Shown piece after piece: positions 1-13,718 of a DNA stretch of 64,000 nucleotides. Under the pieces are notes generated by a model. That model was not told the DNA's origin. It saw only the letters and a list, made by a program, of their open reading frames with translations, and searched no databases. The stretch is from positions 31,329,624 to 31,393,623 of the forward strand of contig NC_092096.1 of assembly GCF_045679555.1 (NCBI RefSeq), read 5' to 3'. The stretch comes from Salvelinus alpinus (Eukaryota; Chordata; Actinopteri; Salmoniformes; Salmonidae). The position numbers and the translations under genes were made by a program. Numbering within the stretch: the first letter of the stretch is position 1; each line of letters begins with the position of its first letter.

Positions 1-29
1 GGGGAATTGTTACAGGGAAGAAGAGGCGG

Positions 30-400
30 GATGTTTAGGCCAATTGTAAGTTGGGGATGATTAGGTGACCGTGATGGTATGAGGGCCAGATTGGTAATTT
101 AGCCAGGACACCGGGGTTAACAACCCTACACTTATGATAAGTGCCATGCGATCTTTAGTGACCACAGAGTGTCAGGACACCCATTTAACATGCCATCCAA
201 AAGATGGAACCCTACACAGAGTAATGTCCATTTAGACCAGAGGAAAGGGTGCCTCGTACTGACCCTCCAACACCACTTCCAGCAGAATCTGGTGTCCCAT
301 CCAGGGATTGACCAGGACCAACGCTGCTTAGTTTCAGAAGCAAGCCAGCAGTGGGATGCAGGATGGTATGCTGCTGGTAGTTTAGCAGGGCAGAAATTTG
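30..400. repeat. dispersed salmonid repeat (SINE-like, unclassified)
   Basis: The stretch from the GCCAGGACACCGGGGTTAAC block, through GTGTCAGGACACCCATTTAAC and the following 'accagaggaaag..cctccaacaccacttccagcag' block, to GATGCAGGATGGTATGCTGCTG is a sequence I recognise as very common in salmonid genomes. It is spurious as coding sequence. Borders are approximate. Confidence 0.6.
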
Positions 401-414
401 ATGAACCGACTTGA

Positions 415-603
415 TGGAAAGGTGGATTCCTATGACGGTGCCACGTTAAAAGTCACTGAGCTCTTCAGTAAGGCCATTCTACTGCCAATTTTTGTCTTTG
501 CATGGCTGTGTGCTCAATTTTATACATCTGTCAGCAACAGGTGTGGCTGAAATAGCCAAATCCACAAATTTGAAGTGATGTCCACATACTTTTGTATGTG
601 TAT
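415..603. mobile_element. Tc1-like terminal fragment
   Basis: The run from GTGCCACGTTAAAAGTCACT through CATGGCTGTGTGCTCAATTTTA to GTCCACATACTTTTGTATG resembles the terminal few hundred bases of a salmonid Tc1-like family whose ends read 'gtccacatacttttgtatata'. Only one end is present, so it is a relic. Recognition only. Confidence 0.5.
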
Positions 604-1680
604 TTACAGTTACTTTACCGGTTGTACAGTACATGCTGTTGGTGCTTTTGGAGGTAGGAGGTAGAGATTTGGTATCCACAGGAAAGTGTTCAATTCTGTC
701 ACTTGTATTTTCAATCTCTTAAAGCATAGCAGATGATGCACAATATGTAAACACTAGCCAAATGTAACCGAACGTAGTCGACCGAAGCACATTTCCTCAC
801 AATCAGCTGAAATTGTTTGCAGTTTGGTCTGTGGTTCAGTTATGTTCAGCCATATATTATTCTCACTTGCGAATTGCATCAGTATTGAAAATAAAAACCG
901 GACGTACAAACCGATATACAGACCAGTGTACTGAAGGTCGGGTTGATAACACTTCCCTGTGGATATGTTGTATCAGATTACCTCCGACATAGGGAGAAAA
1001 ACGGCGGACAACAGGCAAAGTAAGTTGAAAATGAAGTATGTGCAACATTCTGACTTGTAATGGGACTTTTGGGGAATGCTGAGCCTACAAGTGTGTAAGT
1101 ATTTCACTCTCCGATTCTAAAAGAAGCTACCTGTCACGGTGACCCTTGCATACAACAGTGAAATCTTATTCAGTTGTAAACAATATGTTTGTGGCGGTCT
1201 GACAATGGCAGTGTTTTCAGAAATGCGAGTAGGTCTACTAGGCTATTCTAATGAATAATTTGCTTCCAGGAAATATGTTTTGTTTCATGACTAGGTCTTA
1301 TGACCTGTCCTTGTTATGATAAATTGAGAGATCCTGCAGTGGCGTCTATTGTTTTGCAAATGTGATTGGCCAGTGACTCACCTTCCTCCCGTGGGATGAA
1401 GCTCACACAAAATTTTCCATCTACACTTCGGTGCTGTCTCAACACTTGTGATTTTGAAAATTTCGGTGACATTTTTGAAAGGTTTGTTTTTAATGAACCG
1501 TTTCCTAGCTTGTTTATCTTAAGTGTAGTAGGGAAGTAGCCTGCTAGTAGGCCCGTGCTAGTAGAACGCGTGTGCGTTCGACGTTCAAACAAGCAGATAG
1601 ATATGTTGTTTTATGGAAAGGAATGACTACATGTCATGAAGTCATCATTCCTTACATGATCTGGCCAATAGAATATATTT
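604..1680. other. no gene recognised
   Basis: The open frames here are short and have no recognisable product. Nothing beyond unique-looking AT-rich DNA was seen. Confidence 0.5.
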
Positions 1681-1702
1681 AAGTAATAAGGCCCAAAGAA
1701 GT

Positions 1703-1807
1703 GTGGCATATGGCCAATATACCACGGCTAAGGGCTGTTCTTACGCACGACGCAACGTGAAGTGCCTGAATACAGCCCTTAGCGGTGGTATATTGGCCAT
1801 ATACCAC
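1703..1807. repeat. foldback hairpin, 36-bp arms
   Basis: Arms 1703-1738 and 1772-1807 are reverse complements with about two mismatches, around a 33-base loop. They contain GGCCAATATACCACGG and its complement. The element's tail probably continues to about 2062 (GATATACCACAGC.. to ..TTTATAATT), a block recurring at 2905-2970. The family looks like a salmonid foldback/MITE. Confidence 0.8.
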
Positions 1808-2067
1808 AAACTCCCGAGGTGCCTTATTGCTATTAGAAACTGGCTACCAACGCAATTAGAACAGTAAACAACAAGTCATTTTGCATCATAACCGTGGTAT
1901 ATTTAAGCAATGGCCTGAGGTGCCTAATTGCTATTATAAACTGGTTAACCATATAATTAGAACAGTAAAATGAAATGTTTTGTCATACCCGTGGTATACA
2001 GTCTGATATACCACAGCTTTCAGCTAATCAGCATTCAGGGATCAAACCACCAAGTTTATAATTAAGT

Positions 2068-2189
2068 GATAATGCTTGAGAGGCCAGTGTTTGGAGGATA
2101 TGTTGGCACGGGTGTTGTTAGGCCCGAGACGAAGTCGAGGCAAACCGTGCCAATATATCCTCCAAACACCGGCTACGAGGGCATTATCC
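2068..2189. repeat. second foldback hairpin, about 45-bp arms
   Basis: The left arm 2068-2112 (GATAATGC.. GTGTTTGGAGGATATGTTGG) pairs with the right arm 2143-2189 (CCAATATATCCTCCAAACAC..GCATTATC). The loop holds CCCGAGACGAAGTCGAGG. It lies between repeated copies of the 'ATACCAC..TTTATAAT' block (1998-2062 and 2905-2970), suggesting one insertion inside another. Confidence 0.75.
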
Positions 2190-4177
2190 CTTTTATACAA
2201 AGGGTTACCAACCTATTCAAATAATGATTGACATATTTTCATGAAAAACTTTATTTTGATTAATTTATTTATACTATTTCATCCTTCCACAAGATATAGT
2301 CCCGAAAAACAAATCTACTGTAGGGTTGCTACCCAAGCCGGCTGGTCATTCGTTCTATTGGTTCGGTTGCCAGAGACGCAACCCAGTCGGTCAGTCTTTT
2401 TGTTCTGTATCTACGGACGCGACCCAGTCGTTCGTTCTACATGTTCCATTGCCATTCTGGCTGCAATATTCTTTTACCTTGCTTGCTAGCTAGCCAACTA
2501 CGGCTGACTTACATTCACGTCAAACAGTGCAGACAGAACAGTAGCTGCATTTGCTTAAGCTGGGACATTTATTTGGATGCATCCATAACAATGAGCTAAT
2601 GAGGCACGATTTCGCCTGGCATAGAAAATGTGCTCTCTCTTTAGTATACAAATCTCCGCTGTTGAAAACTAAATGTTAGCCTAAAGGAAATGTGAGATAA
2701 TGTCTAGATGCTTTTTATAGTGGAGATCAAGTTTATAACTGCCCTGGCTGGGCTGATGAGACAGTGGATTGTGCAGTCAGATGGAACAGAGTAAATAGGC
2801 ATTTTAAAGTCATAGATTTAGCCGGTGATAACTTGTGGAATAGACACCGGCTGTAATACACTTTTAACCAATCAACATTCAAGATTAGACCCACCTGTTG
2901 TATAATGTATGATATACCACGGCTTTCAGACAATCAGCATCCAGAACCCAAACTACCTGGTTTATAATTTAAAATATATATCTGCAACGTTGCGCCATCT
3001 GAATGTCCCTATTTCATTTAGTGAGAAACGTTTAGCCTTGTGAAATAGATACATTCCTCATAAATCATTTCTGTTTTTCTAAGTAGGCTATTCATTACAA
3101 AATGAGTGTGGAATTATAATAACTTCAATGCCAGGTCTTGAATGCAAAATATCCTCTGAATTCTGTAGCTACACGGTTTGTTCTTTGGAATGAAATAGTC
3201 TATTCACAGTCACTAAGGATTCCATGATATAGTATACAAACAGAGCTCTCATCCATTGGGCAAAAAACATTGATTACACAACTAGAGTAGTGTCCTCCAT
3301 CTCTCCCCAGTAACAAGCCAACATGACCCTGGCTATGGCACCGCTGTCGTTCCGTGAGGTTGGTGACGTGCCGTGGCAGGGTGGACCCGTAGGCAGGACC
3401 ACGCAGAGAGCGACCTTTCCAGTCATGTGTCACCTGCTTCTTGCGCTCAGGGAACCGCAGCGACTCTGAATGTCACTGTTGTGCTGCTCCACTGGAGCAA
3501 CAAAGCACTGGAGCCAAGCATCAGCCGAACATACCCTGATGGTGTGAAATCACTTCTATTCATTAAGGACTAGTGCGGTGGTGTCAGATTGTATTTCCAG
3601 GGAGGCATTTGTATAATTCATTCCACATCCAATATGGATGTTTTCTTTGTATTGTTGTTGTTCTTGCCTCTGTGTTCCTCCTATGTGGAGGCTTCTCAGA
3701 AGACCCTGCTGCCCCTTGCAGGGTCTGTGTCCACCATCCTTCAGAGTGTCATTTAACCTGTGTCAGAGGGGCATCCCCAGTGGGATCAATGGCTCGTTAG
3801 ATCCTCCTGTGATACTAACCCCCAAGTTGGGTTTTTATTTTCAAAATGTTTTTGTTTTCTGCTACCTTCGTGCCTGTAATTGGTTATGGTGATATCTTGT
3901 ACGTACGTGTATGCCCCTGTGGCCTTATTACGTAGGCTGGACACTGTGTACTGTTGGGCGATGAGCTTTGTTGCAAACTCCAAAGCCCTCACTCATCACT
4001 GTACCGTCTATAAGAGAGTGGGCTGGCCTTCCTTCAGAGACTAAGTCATTGTTACGTTTTTGTTTATAAGGCCATACTGAGACAGCTCCCATTTTACCTG
4101 TGCATCTGCATTGTCCAGTAGATAAATGACAACTATCGCCTGAGCTCACATGACGGTGTTTTGTTGACTGTGACTGA
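2190..4177. other. non-coding stretch; repeated 'ATACCAC' tails, otherwise nothing recognised
   Basis: 2867-2970 carries two further degenerate copies of the block found at 1998-2062. The open frames between 3200 and 4185 overlap each other on both strands and have no recognisable product. Confidence 0.5.
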
Positions 4178-4806
4178 TGCTGCATTCGTAACCAAGTGGG
4201 AAGTTGGAATTGACCACTTACGACTGGGGAAAATCCACTTTAATAGCCCTCTGGCAATTACTATACATTTATCTTATTTGAATATATTTTACAAGATATT
4301 TGACCTTAATCATCTCATTAAGGTAAAATATGTTGAAAAATATATTCAAGTAAGATCAATTACTTTAGGTTAGGGCTTTTCAGGTTAAAATAAGCAAACT
4401 CATCATTAGATAATTTAGCTTGGTAAGAAAAAGGAAAAGAAAAAAATACAAACGTTAAGTGAATTATCACCTGATGTAAGACACACTTTTTGTAGTGGGG
4501 AACTCATCTATCATCCTGAGCTCCCACTTTTTCTACATGCTGACTAAGGAACTTTACTCTAAAACAGCATTTTTGGCAGTTAAACGCAACAACAAAACAT
4601 TCTTTTTCTTAAAGCAATCTATTCATACGGTTTTGGAACATAATATAATTTGTTTACAAGCGTGATAGCTGTACTTTTACTTTATGGTTTACGCCGCTTG
4701 TTGGCCATTAGCAAATCGTTCAAAGCACGTGAATGCATCCAACTGGTATTTTTGACTTCATAACTGGTAAATCTCAACCTCCCATTTGGTTACGAACATA
4801 GCATAA
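4178..4806. mobile_element. MITE with about 45-bp imperfect terminal inverted repeats
   Basis: The left end ATGCTGCATTCGTAACCAAG..GGGAAGTTGG matches the reverse complement of the right end (..CCTCCCATTTGGTTACGAAC ATAGCAT) at roughly three quarters of positions. The inside is AT-rich and non-coding. The class (hAT or other) is not determined. Confidence 0.65.
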
Positions 4807-4825
4807 GGCCTGTACATAGCTAGGG

Positions 4826-5155
4826 GGAAAAGCATTCCAGTTCTCTGCACTTATGTTTGGAACAACCTTCAAAAGGTCCTGAAATTGCAGGTTTAAATCT
4901 AGGGTAAACACTATGATGGGAAATTAAGTGGAGGGTCGTCAATGTTTTGACCCTTGGTTGCAACACACCACACCATCTTGCTGCTCAATGTGTAAATGTA
5001 TGTTTTTTAAACTGTGGTGCTTCGTGTTTATGTTGTAAATGTGTCTGAAGCTTTGTGTGCTGCTATTTTGGCCAGGTCTCTCTTTTAAAATATATGTTTT
5101 ATCTCAATGAGACACCTGCTAAAAATAAAGCTAAAATAAAAAAATAAAAAAGTGA
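4826..5155 (+). mobile_element. 3' end of a LINE, different family from copies A-C
   Basis: TTTGGAACAACCTTCAAAAG GTCCTGAAATTG can be read as the WNNLQK-type C-terminus of a LINE reverse transcriptase. It is followed by a 3' UTR with TTTGGCCAGGTCTCTC, ATCTCAATGAGA and a terminal AATAAA-rich tract. It abuts the MITE on its left. 5' truncated. Confidence 0.55.
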
Positions 5156-6175
5156 AGGCTCATGGAAACGGACATGCATAGATGAACCGTACACCCACAC
5201 TGCTGGCAATCATCTGTGAGTTCATAACTGGAAAATAAAGTGTTGATCATGTCAATGGAAATGGATGGATGGATGGGTGGGTGGGTAGATTCCATAATTG
5301 ATTGATTCAATGATAGCTGAATGTTATTCTACCACAGAACCTGAATTGGAAGTTTTTATACATGACTTGTCTGATACAGTCCTATCACAGCTGTCAACAG
5401 AGTGTGAGTGAGAAAAACTTCAGGCACTTTGCTTACTGCACAAACATTATCCCCTGGAGGTATTCCGCTGTCTCTGCGTCAGCCCAGCGGATGAGTCGTG
5501 TTGTTCGTGTTTGCGTCCCCGGGGAGTACTGAGAATGAGACTGCCTCTCTCCTACAGAGAAAGGCAGCTTGTGTGTGTATGTATGTGTGTGAATCCTTAA
5601 ATCATATTACATAACAACAAAACCACAACAAGCTTTCCCAGAAGGGGAGCCAGACAGGCTGTCATGGAAACAGTGTAAAGTGACCTTCAGGGACCATTGA
5701 TGCTCCCCAGAGATGTTTCACATTCTGTATGTCGTGTGGCTTTATGTGTAACCATCACAACCTGGAGATCCATGCACTTTCACTGGAACGTGACAACTAC
5801 TGTTATTGTGTCAAGAATTACATTTGGGATGCGTCACTATCATGAAACAAATGAAAGTGTCCAACGGTCACAAATATTATCAGGTTTTACAGTCCAGAAT
5901 ATTGACGGACTCAAGAGATCCTTTCTTTTCTCTGCCTCCATAGTATTGACAGTAACAGTCTTCTGCTTTTGTGTTTTGTCCATAGCTAGTGGTGGTGCTG
6001 TGAGAGGGAGGCTATTGTAGAACACAGGACTCCCACAGGGGCTTTATGAGTTTCCACAGGCTAGCATGCCACGTTAGCATAATAACAACACCGGTTTTCA
6101 GAACATGCTGTTCAATTGTGACTGTACAGTGCAAAGGGTATTTCTATGTAAGACAAAGAACAGCATTTGACTTAA
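5156..6175. other. no gene recognised
   Basis: This contains a short (GGAT/GGGT)n at about 5259-5290. The largest frame (5697-6020) has no recognisable features. Confidence 0.5.
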
Positions 6176-6786
6176 TTTGACCAGCACAAAAACATCCTGT
6201 GGCGTACGACATTAGAATCAAATAGCCCCCGCGATATGCAACTTTTCAGGGAAGTTACGAACCAATATAGACAGGCAGTTAGGAAAGCAAAGGCTAGCTT
6301 TTTCAAACAGAAATTTGCATCCTGCAGCACAAACTCCAAAAAGTTATGGGACACTAAAGTCCAATGGAGATTAAGAGCACCTCCTCCCAGCTGCCTACTG
6401 CACTGAGGCTAGGAAACACTGTCACCACCAATAAATCCACAATATTTGAGAATTTCAATAAGCATTTTTCTACACCAATACCCTGGTCCACAGCCCTGTA
6501 CCCCCCACAGCAACTTGCCCAAGCCTCCCCCATTTCTCCTTCACCCAAATCCAGATAGCTGATGTTCTGAAAGAGCTGCAAAATCTGGACCCCTACAAAT
6601 CAGCAGGCTAGACAATCTGGACCCTCTCTTTCTAAAATTATCAGCCGAAATTGTTGCAACCCCTATTACTAGCCTGTTCAACCTCCCTTTCGTATCGTCT
6701 GAGATCCCCAAAGATTGGAAATCTGCCACGGTCATCCCCCTCTTCAAAAGGGGGAGACATTCTAGACACAAACTGCTACAGACCTA

Positions 6787-8392
<1,606 letters not shown>

Positions 8393-10209
8393 TATATCTA
8401 TCCTACCCTGCCTTTCTAAGGTCTTCGAAAGCCAAGTTAAACAGATCACCGACCATTTCGAATCCCACCGTACCTTCTCCACTGCAATCTGGTTTCCGAG
8501 TTGGTCATGGGTGCAACTAAGCCAAGCTCAAGGTCCTAAACGATATAATAACCGCCATCGATAAGAGACAATACTGTGCAGCTGTATTCATCGACCTGGC
8601 CAAGGCTTTCGACTCTGTCAATCACCGAATTCTTATCGGCAGACTCAACAGCCTTGGTTTCTCAAATGACTGCCTCGCCTGGTTCACCAACTACTTCTCA
8701 GACAGAGTTCAGTGTGTCAAATCGGAGGGCCTGTTGTCCGGACCTCTGGCAGTCTCTATGGGGGTGCCACAGGGTTAAATTCTCGGGTTAACTCTTTTCT
8801 CTGTATACATTGCAGCTGGTGATTCTCTGATCCACCTCTACGCAGACGACACCATTCTGTATGCTTCTGGCCTTTTTTTGGACACTGTGTTAACTAACCT
8901 CCAGACGAGCTTCAATGCCATACAACTCTCCTTCTGTGGCCTCCAACTGCTCTTAAATGCAAGTAAAACTAAATGCATGCTCTTCAACCGATCGCTGCCC
9001 GCACCTGCCCACCCATCCAGCATCACTACTCTGGACGGTTCTGACTTAGAATATGAGGACAACTACAAATACCTAGGTGTCTGGTTAGACTGTAAACTCT
9101 CCTTCCAGACTAGCATTATTCATCTCCAACCCAAAATGAAATCTAGAATCGGCTTCCTATTTCGCAACAAAGCATCCTTCACTCATGCTGCCAAACATAC
9201 CCTCGTAAAACTGACTATCCTGCTGATCCTTGACTTCGGCGATGTCATTTACAAAATAGCCTCCAACACTCTACTCAGCAAATTGGATGCAGTCTATCAC
9301 AGTGCCATCCGTTTTGTCACCAAAGCCCCATATACTACCCACCACTGCAACCTGTACGCTCTCATTGGCTGGCCCTCGCTTCATATTCATCGCCAAACCC
9401 ACTGGCTCCAGGTCATCTATAAGTCTAGCTAGATAAAGCCCCGCCTTATCTCAGCTCACTGGTCACCATAGCAGCACCCACCCGTAGCATGCGCTCCAGC
9501 AGGTATATTTCACTGGTCACCCCAAAAGCCAATTCCTCCTTTGGCCGCCTTTCCTTCCAGTTCTCTGCTGCCAATGACTGGAACGAATTGCAAAAATCAC
9601 TGAAGCTGGAGACCCATATCTCCCTCCTAGCTTTAAGCACCAGCTGTCAGAGCAGCTCACAGATCACTGCACCTGTACATAGCCCATCTGTAAATAGCCC
9701 ATCCAACTACCTCATCCCCATACTGTTATTTTTGGTCCTTTGCACCCCAGTATCTCTACTTGCACAGTCATCTTCTGCACATCTATCACTCCAGTGTTTA
9801 ATTGTTAAATTGTAATTATTTCACCACTATGGCCTATTTATTGCCTTATCTTACCTCATTTGCATACACTGTATATAGACTTTTTTTCTCTATTTTGTTA
9901 TTGGCTGTATGTTTGTTTATTCCATGTGTAACTCTGTGTTGTTGTTTGTGTGGCACTGCTTAGCTTTATCTTGGCCAGGTCGCAGTTGTAAATGAGAACT
10001 TGTTCTCAAGTAGCCTACCTGGTTAAATAAAGGTGAAATAAAAAATAATTAAATAAAAATTGCAGTTGTTGAAGTCATTATTTTTTATTTCCTCTCAAAC
10101 ATACATACTGAGATATGGCAGGGAGGACTTTTGTATCCAAACAGAACAAGGGTATAGCATTAACAGGACACCGTGTGTGTAGGAAAGAGAGATATGAATC
10201 AGTGTAGTG

Positions 10210-10389
10210 CATATGTCAAACTCATTCCACGGAGGGCCGAGTGCCTGCAGGTTTTTGCTCCACCCTTGCACTTGATTGACAAATTAAGGTCACTATTCAG
10301 TAAGGAACTCCCCTCATCTGGTTGTCTAGGTCTTAATTGAAAGGAAAAACCAGACACTCGGCTCTCCGTGGAATGAGTTTGACACCCCA
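10210..10389. mobile_element. hAT-like MITE with target duplication
   Basis: The inverted ends TGTCAAACTCATTCCACGGA (10214 on) and its complement (to 10384) form a palindrome of about 30 bp. Identical GTGTAGTG (CAGTGTAGTG if extended) flanks both sides at 10200-10209 and 10388-10397, consistent with the 8-bp duplication of hAT elements. The inside contains the 'tttttgctccacccttg..cttgattgac' block found in many vertebrate non-autonomous hATs. Confidence 0.82.
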
Positions 10390-10397
10390 GTGTAGTG

Positions 10398-10757
10398 GCT
10401 TGAATAGGTTGCATGGATGTGGTGAGAACACTGCCATCCACTGGTAGAGCAGAGCAACTGAAGCAGGGTAGAAAAACATATCTGGTACCGAACATGATTG
10501 CTATCTACCTGCACAGTGTAGGTCGTGTGAGTCATTCTTTGAATTTAAATTCCTTTGGAAGTTGAAGACATTGGATATGTATGTTATTTCAACTCGTTTC
10601 TTCCACATAATTAAAATACGTGGTGCTCAAGGTAGTTTTGTCCAGCAATTTTTTTTTAAGTGGCACCAAAATTCCCAGTCTATATATGAGGTATTCTGTC
10701 ATTAGTGTTCTCACCCAACAATGCAAAGGATGTTGGTGGAATTAGCAGCCAGGCAGG

Positions 10758-10831
<74 letters not shown>

Positions 10832-11619
10832 TCATGGGTGTGCGCAGACCATGGTTTAGAAAGATTGATCGGGATTCGCATCATAGCTCGTTGCCATGGT
10901 GACCAAAATGATCTTTTGGAACAGCCAACTTTATTCCCAGCTGAGAAAAGAGGTACTGAAGCCTGTTGTGCTCTGGTTCTAATCATGGGACTTGACAATT
11001 CCATATGTTGTATGAGGATTTCTTGACTAGAGTATCAACAACTGTACACAAATACTATTGAATACATTCTGATTTACACAATCCATGTTGAGGCTGATGT
11101 AGCTCATTTTGAGGATGCAGCTTCAAGGTGACATTGATGCCTCCAACGTGACAGTGATCAGGACAATGAGGCACCAGTGGATTAAGAAAATAAAATGACA
11201 TGTTACAACTACCATTACTACAGTGCCTGGCTATCCAACTGTCTGGCCTTAAAGTGAACTTGACCTCAAGTTTGACAAAAGGACCACATATAGAAATTCA
11301 GTTCCAACAATGTCTCTTGTCCCACTGGCCATCACAGACTAATGTCTATGTGGCTTTGAGGAGAGGCACTCAACTAAGAGGAAGAGAAACTGATTGTCAT
11401 TTCAGAATGCAGTGGGGCACTCAGCAAAGCCAAGAGGACATGGTGTGCTTCTGTTTTTGTTTTTACTTAGATGTCAACCCCCCCCCCCCCCAAAAAAAAA
11501 AAAGTTGAATATACATTTTAAGTCAACAAGAGGAACAACTTCCTCAAGTCTTACCGATTCCTTATTATACCTATGTAGCCCCTGAAGGGACTCCTAACAA
11601 CAAAGGGGGTTTATTGTCT
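10398..11619. other. no gene; TG microsatellite and homopolymer runs
   Basis: This holds the TG tract at 10759-10829 and a C14A12 run at 11478-11503. Open frames across the TG tract on both strands are artefacts of the dinucleotide. Confidence 0.6.
10759..10829. repeat. (TG)n microsatellite, about 35 units
   Basis: Uninterrupted TG dinucleotides, 71 bp. Confidence 0.98.
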
Positions 11620-12171
11620 TCTCAGGAACTCAACATTCTCTGTGTTGTCTTGCCAACCCCTCATCACACCTCTGAGAAGAAGAGGTTCTGTTGTCTTTAC
11701 ATCCTATAGGTCTGATATCTGATTGAGGTTAACTTTACAGTAATAATATTGGTCAACAACTCCGATTTTGAATAGAAACAACTCGGATGTTATAAAGGGG
11801 TCTTAAAATTCATTGTTTCTCTCTTTTGTTCTAGACCTGCGCCGGTGAGATACACTTTCTTCCTTCCTTCACCCCAGGGACTCTTGGTGCATGGTCTTTC
11901 AGGCTATGACCTCTCTCACTCTCCATGAGCATCCTTAGAATAGTGCCTTGTAATGCTTGTTAATGCTTTGTAACTTAAGTTTGTGCCTTGTATAATGTAG
12001 CATTCATCTTACAAATGAATGAAATACACTTGTATTTAGAATTTCATTCCTATTCCTTTATTGTTTGCCTATTACTAACTCAACAATAGTCTCTTGCATA
12101 TTTGATTTATCTTTATGGAATGAGATAAACAGGCTAATTGCATAGTCTTATCATGGGTCACGTGAGGTATA
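11620..12171. repeat. dispersed repeat, copy 1 of a pair
   Basis: Aligned by eye over about 540 bp with 32478-33000 in the same orientation. Shared blocks are CTCTGTGTTGTCTT, CACACCTCTGAGAAG, GTTTAACTTTACAGTAAT/GTTAACTTTACAGTAAT, ATTTTGAAT..AAACAACTC, GTGAGATAC, TTTCAG.CTATGA and ATCTTTATGGA.T.AGATAAAC. No coding potential. Transposon B sits exactly at its right end. Confidence 0.75.
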
Positions 12172-13716
12172 CAGTCGTGGCCAAAAGTTTTGAGAATGAC
12201 ACAAATATTAATTTCCACAAAGTTGGCTACTTCAGTGTCTTTAGATATTTTTGTCAGATGTTACTATGGAATACTGAAGTATATTTACAAGCATTTCATA
12301 CGTGTCAAAGGCTTTTATTGACAATTACATGAAGTTGATGCAAAGAGTCAATATTTGCAGTGTTGACCCTTCTTTTTCAAGACCTCTGCAATCCGACCTG
12401 GCATGCTGTCAATTAACTTCTGGGCCACATCCTGACTGATGGCAGCCCATTCTTGCATAATCAATGCTTGGAATTTGTCAGAATTTATGGGTTTTCCGCG
12501 TCTTGAGGATTGACCACAAGTTCTCAATGGGATTAAGGTCTGGGGAGTTTCCTGGCCATGGACCCAAAATATCGATATTTTGTTCCCCGGGCCACTTAGT
12601 TATCACTTTTGCCTTATGGCAAGGTGCACCATCAAGCTGGAAAAGGCATTGTTCGTCACCAAACTGTTCCTGGATGGTTGGGAGAAGTTGCTCTCGGAGG
12701 ATTTGTTGGTACCATTCTTTATTTATGGCTGTGTTCTTAGGCAAAATTGTGAGTGAGCCCACTCCCTTGGCTGAGAAGCAACCCCACACATGAATGGTCT
12801 CAGGATGCTTTACTGTTGGCATGACACAGGACTGATGGTGGCGCTCACCTTGTCTTCTCCGGACAAGCTTTTTTCCAGATGCCCCAAACAATCGGAAAGG
12901 GGATTCATCAGAGAAAATTACTTTACCCCAGTCCTCAGCAGTCCAATCCCTGTACCTTCTGCAGAATACCAGTCTGTCCCTAATGTTTTTCCTGAAGAGA
13001 AGTGATTTCTTTGCTGCCCTTCTTGACACCAGGCCATCCTCCAAAAGTCTTCGCCTCACTATGCGTGCAGATGCACTCACACCTGCCTGGTGCTATTCCT
13101 GAGCAAGCTCTGTACTGGTGATGCCCCGATCCCGCAGATGAATCAACTTTAGGAGACGGTCCTGGCGCTTACTTTAATTTCTTGGGCGCCCTGAAGCCTT
13201 CTTCAAAACAATTGAACCGCTCTCCTTGAAGTTCTTGATGATCCGATAAATGGTTGATTTAGGTGCAATCTTACTGGCAGCAATATCCTTGCACAAAAAG
13301 AGCTTCACAGGCAAAGCAATGATGATGGCATGTGTTTTCTTGCAGGAAACCATGGTTGACAGAGGAAGAACAATGATTCCAAGCACCACCCTCCTTTTGA
13401 AGCTTCCAGTCTGTTATTCGACCTGACAGAGTGATCTCCAGCCTTGTCCTCGTCAACACTCACACCTGTGTTAATGAGAGAATCACTGACATGTCAGCTG
13501 GTCCTTTTTTTGGCATGGCTGAAATGCAGTGGAAATGTTTTTGGGGGGATTCAGTTCATTTGCATGGCAAAGAGGGACGTTGCAATTAATTGCAATTCAT
13601 CTAATCACTCTTCATAACATTCTAAGGTATATGCAATTTGCCATCATACAAACTGAGGCAGCAGACTTTGTCAAAATTAATATTTGTATCATTCTCAAAA
13701 CTTTTGGCCACGACTG
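12172..13716 (-). mobile_element. Tc1-like transposon B, complete ends
   Basis: The element is 1545 bp, starts CAGTCGTGGCCAAAAGTTTT, ends in the exact complement, and has TA on each side (12170-12171, 13717-13718). Terminal repeats extend through GAGAATGA(C/T)ACAAATATTAA. It contains one degenerate transposase gene on the minus strand and belongs to a different family from transposon A. Confidence 0.95.
12348..13353 (-). pseudogene. Tc1-like transposase (element B), two stops and a frameshift
   Basis: Reading starts near MVSCKKTHAI at 13353 with a helix-turn-helix region (STIYRIIKNFKESGS). In-frame stops fall at about 13174 and 13096. A long open part 13080-12478 follows, with FSDESPF (first Asp), FQLDGAPCHKAK (second Asp) and [11 protein letters not shown] (Glu, about 35 residues on). 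A frameshift near 12490 breaks the C-terminus, which ends at about 12348. The catalytic triad is intact but the gene is dead. Confidence 0.9.
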
Positions 13717-13718
13717 TA

